This document shows positions 1 through 4,963 of a stretch of DNA of 5,611 nucleotides, one piece after another. Position numbers and translations under genes: made by a program. Under the pieces are notes generated by a model that had not been told where the DNA came from, searched no databases, and worked only from the letters and a program-made list of their open reading frames with translations. Source of the stretch: Patescibacteria group bacterium (GTDB taxonomy: Bacteria > Patescibacteriota > Minisyncoccia > Minisyncoccales > DG-74-1). Every line of letters starts with the position of its first letter. Within the stretch, counting starts at the first letter, position 1. Where the stretch lies: contig JASEJL010000054.1 in NCBI GenBank assembly GCA_030016465.1, positions 1 through 5,611 of the forward strand, in the 5' to 3' direction.

Positions 1-331
1 GTTCTGCCAATAGTTCTCTCAGTCCGATTATTAGTAGTCAGAATACCTTATCATTTTCTGAAGAAAGAATAGAGACCTTAAAATAGAGACCTTAAAAAGA
101 CTTTCCTCTAACCTTTTTCTCTATTCCTTGGGAATGAACAGTATAGGTTCTTTAGTAATCTTTACAATATCTTCTTTGTCTTTCAATGAATCTTACTTTA
201 GTGTCTCTGATTATTCTAGCTTCTTCTCGAGTATGCCTAATGGTATTAGTAGACCCACAATGGCTGCAGATTGAAGCCTGTTGAAGATCACAAAGTTTTT
301 GTAATTCAGGTAAAGATATATTATATTCCAT
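1..331 (-). pseudogene. Decayed DDE-type transposase, N-terminal zinc ribbon plus a distal fragment
   Basis: Reading from ATG at 331 on the minus strand gives 59 codons before a TAA (152-154). They include a zinc-ribbon pair: CSHCG at residues 22-26 and YCKDY at 55-59, where a second Cys would be expected in place of Y59. Beyond the stop the same frame continues as RTYTVHSQG, the usual kind of sequence after this ribbon, until another TAA at 92-94. Near the window edge a frame at about 1-37 reads TTNNRTERTIGR, the TNN..ER motif found late in several DDE transposases. The middle of the protein, hundreds of residues, is missing. A 14-bp tandem duplication (70-97) shifts the frame again. The exact IS family is not assignable; the fragment may continue beyond the left edge. 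What is seen is the motifs and stops; loss of function is inferred. Confidence 0.72.
70..97. repeat. Perfect 14-bp tandem duplication (2 copies)
   Basis: TAGAGACCTTAAAA occurs twice back to back (70-83 and 84-97). Fourteen is not a multiple of three, so the duplication shifts the reading frame inside the decayed transposase. It looks like a slippage or break-repair scar rather than a functional repeat. Confidence 0.9.
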
Positions 332-334
332 AAT

Positions 335-391
335 GTAGCCTCTTTTGGGTTAATTGTTATATATCTTATATTTCATTTCAAAAGAGGCTAC
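335..391 (-). promoter_or_regulatory. Inverted repeat that buries the RBS of the left transposase remnant
   Basis: GTAGCCTCTTTTG (335-347) and CAAAAGAGGCTAC (379-391) are perfect 13-bp reverse complements with a 31-base AT-rich loop. In a minus-strand transcript the 3' arm contains AGAGG, seven bases before the ATG at 331, so folding would hide the Shine-Dalgarno. Insertion sequences such as IS10 and IS50 are known to use hairpins like this to block translation from readthrough transcripts. The outer arm may also be part of the element's terminal sequence. Confidence 0.6.
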
Positions 392-409
392 TTTTATTTT
401 ACTCCATAA

Positions 410-444
410 CTACGAATTTTCGAATAATTACGTTTAATTCGTAG
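410..444. repeat. 9-bp inverted repeat upstream of the gltB-like promoter
   Basis: CTACGAATT (410-418) and AATTCGTAG (436-444) are perfect reverse complements separated by 17 bases. The repeat ends just before the proposed -35 of the following gene, so it could be an operator. It could also be a weak terminator for plus-strand readthrough, since a short T run follows at 447-450. The symmetry is certain, the role is not. Confidence 0.5.
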
Positions 445-448
445 GCTT

Positions 449-475
449 TTGAAAAGAATGAAAATTTGCTAAAAT
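449..475 (+). promoter_or_regulatory. Probable extended -10 promoter of the gltB-like gene
   Basis: TGCTAAAAT (467-475) matches an extended -10 (TGn followed by TAAAAT). TTGAAA at 449-454 is a plausible -35 but with a short 15-base spacer, which an extended -10 can tolerate. Transcription would be expected to begin about seven bases after 475, at or next to the ATG at 483. No Shine-Dalgarno lies before this ATG, which fits a leaderless message. Inferred from sequence only. Confidence 0.5.
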
Positions 476-482
476 AATTAAG

Positions 483-1676
483 ATGGACAAAAATTGGATT
501 AAAGAAATTCAAGAGAGAGTAAAAAAGGTTCCTATTTCTTCTGGCAAGTGCAACAAATTGGGCAAAGTTAGCTTTGAGGATTTGGTTTTTGTCCCGACCC
601 AATTAGCTAAAAGACCGGTAGATTATTATCGCGAAGAAATTACAGCAAAGACAATTATTGGGAAAAATAGTAAAAGGCCGATTGAATTGGAAACACCAAT
701 AATTATTGGAGCGATGAGCTTTGGAGCGGTTTCAAAAGAAGCAAAAATTGCTTTAGCTAAAGCTTCGACAATTGCTGGAACTATAGAAAATACTGGTGAA
801 GGAGGAATGCTTCCAGAAGAAAGAGAATTTTCAGAACGGCTTATTATTCAGTACAGCACCGGCAGATTTGGAATTACAGAAGAAGTTTTGGAAAAAGCAG
901 ATGCCATTGAAATAAAAATTGGTCAAGGGGCTAAACCATCTCAAGGAGGTTTACTGCCGGCAGCGAAAGTTACTGAAGAAATTGCCAAAATCAGAAAAGT
1001 GGAAAGGGGTAAAGATATTCATTCCCCAGCTTATCATTTAGATATTAAAAATGTTGAGGATTTAAGAAAAAAAGTAGAATGGCTGAGAGAAATTACTGAA
1101 GGAGTACCAATCATTATTAAATTAGGAGCAGGGGATATTGAAAATGATGTAAAGCTGGCAGTTAAAGCTAATCCAGATATTATTGCCATTGACGGAATGG
1201 AAGGGGGGACAGGGGCAGCACCGGAAGTAATGCTAAATGAAATTGGAATTCCTACTTTAGCTGCTTTAATTAAAGCCAGAGAAATTTTGGATAAACTCAG
1301 AGCAAAACAGGAATTATGGATAGGCGGAGGATTAAATAAAGGCGGCGATTTTGCCAAAGCTTTAGCTTTAGGAGCAGATGGAGTATTTTGCGCTACTCCT
1401 TTGTTAATCGCTATGGGTTGCAATTATTGTAGATTATGTTATCTTGGAAAATGCCCAAAAGGGATTTGCACTCAAGATCCAGAATTAAGAAAAAATTTAA
1501 ATATTGAAGAAGCCGCTCAAAATATTGCCAATTTTATCAAAAATTGTACCGAAGAAATAAAAATGATTACTGGAGTCTGCGGAGAAAATGATATTCATAA
1601 ATTAAATAAAGGTCATTTGAAAGCTTTAAATTCAGAGATAGCAAAAATAACAAAGGTTAAATTAATATCTGATTAA
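483..1676 (+). CDS. Glutamate synthase FMN/iron-sulfur core domain protein (GltB-like, no glutaminase domain)
   Basis: The 397-residue protein matches the FMN-binding synthase domain of glutamate synthase, which makes glutamate from 2-oxoglutarate and ammonia using reduced cofactor or ferredoxin. Visible motifs run in family order: P72 to IIIGAMSFGAVS, NTGEGG at 103-108, GQGAKPSQGG at 147-156, HSPAYHLDI near 180-188, IDGMEGGTGAAP at 236-247, WIGGGL near 279-284, and an iron-sulfur loop. That loop has the family's C-x5-C-x4-C at C313, C319 and C324, plus an extra C316. Compared with full bacterial GltB (about 1500 residues) it lacks the N-terminal glutaminase and the C-terminal beta-helix domain, as in archaeal-type split GltB and MgsC-like proteins. 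ATG 483 is preceded by an in-frame TGA at 459 with no better start between. The ferredoxin gene follows after three bases, suggesting the electron donor. A role other than glutamate synthesis, such as N-methylglutamate formation, is possible. Confidence 0.9.
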   Translation: MDKNWIKEIQERVKKVPISSGKCNKLGKVSFEDLVFVPTQLAKRPVDYYREEITAKTIIGKNSKRPIELETPIIIGAMSFGAVSKEAKIALAKASTIAGTIENTGEGGMLPEEREFSERLIIQYSTGRFGITEEVLEKADAIEIKIGQGAKPSQGGLLPAAKVTEEIAKIRKVERGKDIHSPAYHLDIKNVEDLRKKVEWLREITEGVPIIIKLGAGDIENDVKLAVKANPDIIAIDGMEGGTGAAPEVMLNEIGIPTLAALIKAREILDKLRAKQELWIGGGLNKGGDFAKALALGADGVFCATPLLIAMGCNYCRLCYLGKCPKGICTQDPELRKNLNIEEAAQNIANFIKNCTEEIKMITGVCGENDIHKLNKGHLKALNSEIAKITKVKLISD

Positions 1677-1679
1677 AAT

Positions 1680-1859
1680 ATGCCAAAATATAAAGTAAAT
1701 AAAGAAAAATGTGTTGGCTGTGGAGCTTGCGTTGCAAATTGTCCAGGAGCAACTGAATTAAAAGAAGATGGAAAAGCTGAAATTATTGATCAGGAGAAAA
1801 TAGAAAAATGTGGGGGAAAAGATGTTTGTCCACTCGGAGCCATTGAAAAAAGTCAATAA
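1680..1859 (+). CDS. Thermotoga-type single [4Fe-4S] ferredoxin
   Basis: This 59-residue cytosolic electron carrier has C11-x2-C14-x2-C17-x3-C21-P and then C44-x5-C50-P. The layout matches Thermotoga maritima ferredoxin (60 residues), where the first three Cys and the last one bind a single [4Fe-4S] cluster and the other two form a disulfide. By that analogy C11, C14, C17 and C50 are ligands and C21/C44 a disulfide pair. The DGKAEI segment (residues 30-35) also resembles DGKAKV there. The ATG lies three bases after the gltB-like stop, so the two are almost certainly co-transcribed and perhaps translationally coupled; no clear Shine-Dalgarno is seen. It is the natural electron donor for both neighbouring proteins, which is inference from order and family knowledge. 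Confidence 0.93.
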   Translation: MPKYKVNKEKCVGCGACVANCPGATELKEDGKAEIIDQEKIEKCGGKDVCPLGAIEKSQ

Positions 1860-1867
1860 AGCTGAAA

Positions 1868-1909
1868 CCTTCTCTTCACCTTCGGCCTCGGGAGGGGTCG
1901 CTAACTGAA
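1868..1909 (+). promoter_or_regulatory. GC-rich spacer with distant Shine-Dalgarno for the Trx-FTR gene
   Basis: The 50-base gap after the ferredoxin holds a GC-rich patch unlike its surroundings. GGAGGGG at 1891-1897 is the strongest Shine-Dalgarno in the window, but its GGAGG core ends 14 bases before the GTG at 1910, longer than the usual 5-9. CTTCA (1874-1878) and TGAAG (1906-1910) are complementary and could fold the patch, bringing the Shine-Dalgarno into a hairpin that includes the first base of the start codon. Confidence 0.4.
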
Positions 1910-2506
1910 GTGACTCTTACTTTAACTGACGAAAATTTTGAAAAGGAGATTCAAAATGCTGATAAGCCAGTCTTAGTTGATTTTTGGGCTCTCTATTGTA
2001 GCCCCTGCCTTGTTCTTTCTCCAATCTTAGAAAAAATAGCTGAAGAATATAGGGATAAATTTATTTTAGCCAAAGTCAATATAGATGCCGCCCCTCTTAC
2101 TGCTCAAAAATATGGAATTGATAGAATTCCAACTGTTATTCTTTTTAAAAATGGATTCACAATCAGTGGTTTTCTTGGAGTAAGACCGGAGCCAGTGATA
2201 AAAGAATGGTTAGAAAAAAATCAAGAAATTATTGATAAAGTTATGGAAAAAGTTGAGGAAATAATTAAAAATTACCAGAATTATGCTCTAAAAAATAACT
2301 GGAGATTAAATCCAGATAGAAAAGTAGTAGAAAGAGTAGTGATGGGTTTGCTGGCAAATGAAAAGAAATATGGTTATAAGTATTGCCCTTGCCGGCGAGT
2401 TACGGACATCCAAGAAGAAGATAAAGGGAAAATCTGCCCTTGCCAATGGCATCGGGAAGAGATTGAAAGAGATGGTCATTGCCTTTGTGGGTTATTTGTG
2501 AAATAA
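1910..2506 (+). CDS. Thioredoxin fused to a ferredoxin-thioredoxin reductase catalytic domain
   Basis: Residues 1-104 form a thioredoxin fold: DFW at 24-26, active site C30-S-P-C33 (usual CGPC), and cis-proline P74 in RIPT. Residues about 105-130 look like a helical linker. Residues 131-198 match the FTR catalytic (beta) subunit: C159-P-C161, C176-P-C178 and C191-L-C193, followed by GLF. FTR uses a [4Fe-4S] cluster and a redox disulfide to turn ferredoxin electrons into thiols. By alignment with Synechocystis FTR, C159, C176, C178 and C191 bind the cluster and C161/C193 form the disulfide. Spacing is x14 and x12 rather than the plant-type x16 and x8, and the CHC histidine is Leu192, with H190 next to it. 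No FTR variable subunit is nearby. The GTG start is chosen because no ATG lies upstream in frame within the spacer and the thioredoxin fold begins right there. The fusion would reduce its own thioredoxin domain, an inference. Confidence 0.9.
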   Translation: MTLTLTDENFEKEIQNADKPVLVDFWALYCSPCLVLSPILEKIAEEYRDKFILAKVNIDAAPLTAQKYGIDRIPTVILFKNGFTISGFLGVRPEPVIKEWLEKNQEIIDKVMEKVEEIIKNYQNYALKNNWRLNPDRKVVERVVMGLLANEKKYGYKYCPCRRVTDIQEEDKGKICPCQWHREEIERDGHCLCGLFVK

Positions 2507-2590
2507 AATCTTAATTTTTTTAAACAACCAGAAGATCGCCAAAAAGGAGAAGTTCAAACTTTGGTTGACCCTTTCGGTATTAGGATTTGA
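2507..2590 (+). pseudogene. In-frame coding remnant between the Trx-FTR and PurN-like genes
   Basis: After the TAA that ends the Trx-FTR gene, the same frame stays open for 27 codons to a TGA at 2588-2590. It includes KQPEDRQKGEVQTLVDPFG (residues 6-24), which has a protein-like composition, unlike the AT-rich noncoding spacers here. There is no start codon. It could be the lost C-terminal tail of the Trx-FTR protein, or the 3' end of a deleted gene that once preceded the PurN-like gene. I do not recognise the family. Confidence 0.3.
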
Positions 2591-2596
2591 AAATTT

Positions 2597-3169
2597 ATGT
2601 TGCGTTTTATCAGTCTCATTTCAGGTAGCGGTTCAACAAATTTAGCCGTGCTTGAAGCCGAGAACCCAGGCGGGAAATTGTATGGACTAACAAAAACAGT
2701 TGCCATTATTTCAAGCAACCCAAAAGCCAGGGGAATTGAAAAGGCAAAAAAGGTTGGCTTTCCGGAAAAAGATATTCATCTCGTCTTTCCTGAAAAAGGA
2801 AATCTGGCAAAACAAATTTTGGCAATCTTTGACAAATACAAACCTGATTATTTCCATCAATTGGGCTGGATACCCCTTACCCCAATTGAGCTCTTAAAAC
2901 ATTATAAAGGTTTAAATCAACATTTGGGTCCTGGTGGAAAGTGGATGTATGGGCTTAGGAGAATTTATGCCTTTGCTGTTTTTTGTCAGAGAATTGGCGA
3001 ATGGCGGAAAATACCAATTTTCTGCCAATGGGTGGCGCCAGAATACGACAAGGGTAATGTGATTTATCTAAAATATGAAGAGTTAAAACCAAATGAGACT
3101 CCAGAAGAAGCGGCTGAAAGATTGTTAAAAATTGAGCATTATGTTCTTGTATCGGAAACTCTAAAATGA
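2597..3169 (+). CDS. PurN-like formyltransferase (phosphoribosylglycinamide formyltransferase family)
   Basis: PurN moves a formyl group from 10-formyltetrahydrofolate to GAR, the third step of purine synthesis. This 190-residue protein has the N-terminal phosphate-binding ISGSGSTNL (residues 8-16), SSNPKARGIEKAKKVG (39-54, matching the SN..A.GL.RA region) and the catalytic set N107, H109 and D151 (NQH and EYDKG), equivalent to E. coli N106, H108 and D144. The segment after the His is unusual: LGPGGKWMYG replaces the HPSLLP..PG stretch of standard PurN. The ATG lies two codons after an in-frame TGA at 2588-2590, with no Shine-Dalgarno. The C-terminus stops shortly after the conserved EH (180-181), and the gene runs into an IS91-like element, so the last few residues may be element-derived. 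Substrate is inferred; a formyltransferase for another amine is possible. Close spacing suggests transcription with the redox genes. Confidence 0.8.
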   Translation: MLRFISLISGSGSTNLAVLEAENPGGKLYGLTKTVAIISSNPKARGIEKAKKVGFPEKDIHLVFPEKGNLAKQILAIFDKYKPDYFHQLGWIPLTPIELLKHYKGLNQHLGPGGKWMYGLRRIYAFAVFCQRIGEWRKIPIFCQWVAPEYDKGNVIYLKYEELKPNETPEEAAERLLKIEHYVLVSETLK

Positions 3170-4232
3170 TTAAAAAAGAGCCTAGACCACAGATTGGACA
3201 AATTAAAGGATCTTTCTTTAGGAAATCAATCTGTCTTTCTCTCCAACGTAGTAATCTCATTTTATGCTTTAGAAATAGCCATCTTCTGAAAAAGGATTGC
3301 CATTTGGCTCTGGTCCTAGAAGCTAATAATCCATAATATCTTATCTGCCTGAATTGTTTAGCAAGAATATGCTGTATTAATAAAGAAATGAACTTTTCTG
3401 CTGGTAGAGTCCATTTAACCTCTGAATTACTCCTAAAGTCTTGATAGACAAAAGTAACAAACTGACCATCATAATCAATAATCCTTGTTTCAGCTATCAC
3501 TGGTTTCTTGGCATAACGACCAATGTAATGAATACTTGCTCTGGCATTAATTAACCTAATTCCCACATTAACATACCAGCTCAGAGTAAAGAGAAATTCT
3601 TTTAAATCCTTTGGTAAAATGCCTTTTAGACCCAAAAGTAGCTTCACCTTCCATCTAACCTTTAACATATTCCAAGGTAAGAATTCCTGAGATATCCAAT
3701 ACTCTTTAGTTTTCAAATCAAGACCACCAGCTGAAACAAGCATATGGATATGAGGATGATCGTTGCCAGCTCTGCCATGATTGTGCAAAACAGAGACAAT
3801 AGCAGGTAAAATACCTCTTTCTTTGAACCAACCCAGAACAGTCTCAGCCGAGGCTTGAAACAATAGATTCCTTAATTCTGGTTTTAAATAGAAATAAGAC
3901 CTTAATTTATCAGAAATAGTAAAGGTAATATGATAAAAAGGAGTATCAGGCAAATAACAGAAAGCTTTCTCTGCCCATTGATCAGCCATTATCTTTCCAC
4001 AACTATTGCAGAACCTTGATTTACAAGAATGAGGCACTACCTGTACCTGATCAGGATGGTCTTCACAAACATATTTATGATAACCCAGTTTTTGAGGATC
4101 ACGACAATTAAGAATTTTCTCAACATTTTCTATTACATAATCAGGGATACCTTTCTGATATTTCTCTAAAAATTCAGGCCAATGATCTTTGAAGATTTGT
4201 TTGATGGTGTATTTTCCTGTTATGATTTCCAT
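2955..4232 (-). mobile_element. IS91-like HUH (Y2) transposase, C-terminus running antisense into the PurN-like gene
   Basis: The 425-codon frame has the N-terminal zinc-binding region of IS91 transposases: C43, C56-x2-H59, C70, C75-x2-C78. The HUH nuclease motif is HPHIH at 159-163 and the paired tyrosines are Y236 and Y240 in YIGRY, with the four-residue spacing known from IS91. This family moves single-stranded DNA by rolling-circle-like transposition and has no classical terminal inverted repeats. The family-like part seems to end around CPICG (345-349) and a few residues beyond; about residues 355-425 are read antisense to the PurN-like gene and look unrelated to transposases. The original stop was therefore probably lost or lies at an altered element end near 3150-3185. 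All catalytic residues are present, so the protein could be active unless the tail interferes. The start codon sits inside an inverted repeat. Confidence 0.88.
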
Positions 4233-4256
4233 ATACTATGAAAATACACCATCAAA
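4200..4256 (-). promoter_or_regulatory. Perfect 17-bp inverted repeat enclosing the IS91-like transposase start codon
   Basis: TTTGATGGTGTATTTTC (4200-4216) and GAAAATACACCATCAAA (4240-4256) are exact reverse complements with a 23-base loop. The ATG (4230-4232 on the plus strand) lies in the loop, and one arm codes for residues 6-11 of the transposase. A transcript crossing the start would fold into a stable hairpin around it, which could throttle translation. It could also act as the terminus hairpin of the element or bind the transposase. The symmetry is certain, the function inferred. Confidence 0.8.
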
Positions 4257-4294
4257 TGAGTTTTTAAAAATAGATTAGTTGAGGATATAAAAGG

Positions 4295-4315
4295 GCAAAA
4301 TTTAAAAAATTTTGC
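4295..4315. repeat. AT-rich 9-bp hairpin
   Basis: GCAAAATTT (4295-4303) and AAATTTTGC (4307-4315) are perfect reverse complements with a three-base AAA loop. It lies about 60 bases upstream of the IS91-like transposase start and could belong to the element's end. Confidence 0.75.
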
Positions 4316-4321
4316 TTATGT

Positions 4322-4361
4322 TTGTAAATTTCAAAGAGAAAAATAATTTTCCTTTTTACAA
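4322..4361. repeat. Imperfect AT-rich hairpin
   Basis: TTGTAAA (4322-4328) pairs with TTTACAA (4355-4361), and inside it GAAAA (4338-4342) pairs with TTTTC (4347-4351). The stem has bulges. Weak alone, but it adds to the run of inverted repeats upstream of the IS91-like transposase. Confidence 0.45.
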
Positions 4362-4396
4362 TTTAGTTTTAAAATCAAAAAAATTTTTGAAAGCGA

Positions 4397-4415
4397 GCCC
4401 GGCCGAAGGCCGGGC
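4397..4415. repeat. Perfect GC-rich palindrome with GAA loop
   Basis: GCCCGGCC (4397-4404) and GGCCGGGC (4408-4415) flank a GAA loop. The stem is pure GC within DNA that is otherwise mostly A and T. On the minus strand a T-rich stretch follows about ten bases later, so a terminator role in that direction is conceivable. Confidence 0.85.
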
Positions 4416-4452
4416 GAGCGAAAAGGGTTCGGAAAATTTTTTGCACTTTAGT

Positions 4453-4485
4453 TTCAGCAGGCGGGGCTTCGCCCCGCCTGCTGAA
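4453..4485. repeat. Perfect 15-bp GC-rich palindrome with TTC loop
   Basis: TTCAGCAGGCGGGGC (4453-4467) and GCCCCGCCTGCTGAA (4471-4485) flank a TTC loop. CACT (4444-4447) and AGTG (4490-4493) could extend it as an imperfect outer stem. On the plus strand TTTT follows directly (4486-4489), so it may end plus-strand transcription. Its resemblance to the palindrome 40 bases away suggests a REP-like family. Confidence 0.88.
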
Positions 4486-4490
4486 TTTTA

Positions 4491-4575
4491 GTGTTTGAGA
4501 TTTTTTCTCCTTGATTTATGAATTAAATTTGGTAAAAAATAGAGAAAGTTTGAACTGATTTAGTTTGAGCACTCG
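4491..4575 (+). repeat. Left arm of a diverged long inverted repeat
   Basis: Read on the plus strand this segment resembles the minus strand of 4750-4840. The best-preserved core is TGAATTAAATTTGGTAA at 4519-4535, which differs at one base of 17 from the other arm, with weaker likeness on both sides, including a TTTGAG block before it and AGAGAAAGT after it. Probably two degraded copies of one element in opposite orientation. Confidence 0.55.
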
Positions 4576-4749
4576 TAGATTAGAAGCGAACTCTCTTTGT
4601 TGAGAGGGGAGCGAGAAATCATTTTCCACTCCAAAAAAAATTGCCCTGCTTTGCTTTCACAAGACAGAGCAAATTTTTTCTAGCAGGAACGAAGCAAGTT
4701 GTTCCCTCCCCCCTCAAGAAAAAAAAGTTTGTATCTAACTATTCATAAC

Positions 4750-4840
4750 TATTCAGGCTCGGAGATTAAACGTTTTCAGACTTTCTCTCTAATCTTACCA
4801 AACTTAATTCACCAAAGCAAGAAAAGAGACCTCAAAAACT
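4750..4840 (-). repeat. Right arm of a diverged long inverted repeat
   Basis: The core TTACCAAACTTAATTCA at 4795-4811 is the reverse complement of the left arm core with one mismatch. Nested pairs within and around this arm, TCGGAG (4759-4764) with CTCCGA (4852-4857) and GTTTTCAG (4772-4779) with CTGAAAAC (4839-4846), give it its own imperfect hairpin of about 99 bases. Confidence 0.5.
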
Positions 4841-4861
4841 GAAAACCTGACCTCCGACTAT

Positions 4862-4896
4862 ATACAATTTCATTGTATTTTCTATTTTCTTTTGGA
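4862..4896 (+). terminator. Weak terminator-like hairpin with T-rich tail
   Basis: ATACAAT (4862-4868) and ATTGTAT (4872-4878) form a 7-bp stem with a TTC loop, followed by a T-rich tail to about 4892. The stem is AT-rich and so weak for an intrinsic terminator; no plus-strand gene is close upstream. It shares the TTC loop with the GC palindrome at 4453-4485. Confidence 0.3.
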
Positions 4897-4963
4897 GGGC
4901 GCGGTCGCTTCGCTCCTTGTTCTTATTTTATATTCAAAAATGAGTTAAAAACAAAATAAAAAA

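Larger units (their letters stand above)
4257..4963. other. Hairpin-rich noncoding stretch, no gene seen
   Basis: Roughly 700 bases contain no convincing reading frame on either strand. What is visible is a dense set of inverted repeats, AT-rich and GC-rich, listed separately, with a diverged long inverted repeat across 4491-4840. Additional short stems include CTCTC/GAGAG at about 4589-4605 and GGAAC/GTTCC at about 4686-4705. No tRNA, rRNA or recognisable standard ncRNA was found. It is best described as accumulated non-autonomous element ends or structured intergenic DNA between two transposase genes. Confidence 0.6.

Noticed and set aside
1..97. CRISPR-like repeat at 70-97
   Set aside because: Only two directly abutting 14-bp copies with no spacers.
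399..602. 67-codon minus-strand frame over the gltB-like start
   Set aside because: Covers the promoter and N-terminus of a well-supported gene and has no recognisable motif.
1034..1423. 129-codon minus-strand frame inside the gltB-like gene
   Set aside because: It is antisense to the conserved FMN domain and its composition (rich in S, P, I, A) is typical of a shadow frame.
2700..2897. 65-codon plus-strand frame inside the PurN-like gene
   Set aside because: Alternate frame of a gene with clear catalytic motifs.
3167..3295. UGA recoding (as glycine) extending the PurN-like protein
   Set aside because: Reading past TGA gives sequence antisense to the IS91-like transposase and no other gene here has an internal TGA.
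4560..4720. tRNA or other standard structured RNA in the noncoding stretch
   Set aside because: Some stems are present but no cloverleaf, no TTCGA arm in the right place and no recognisable ncRNA signature.
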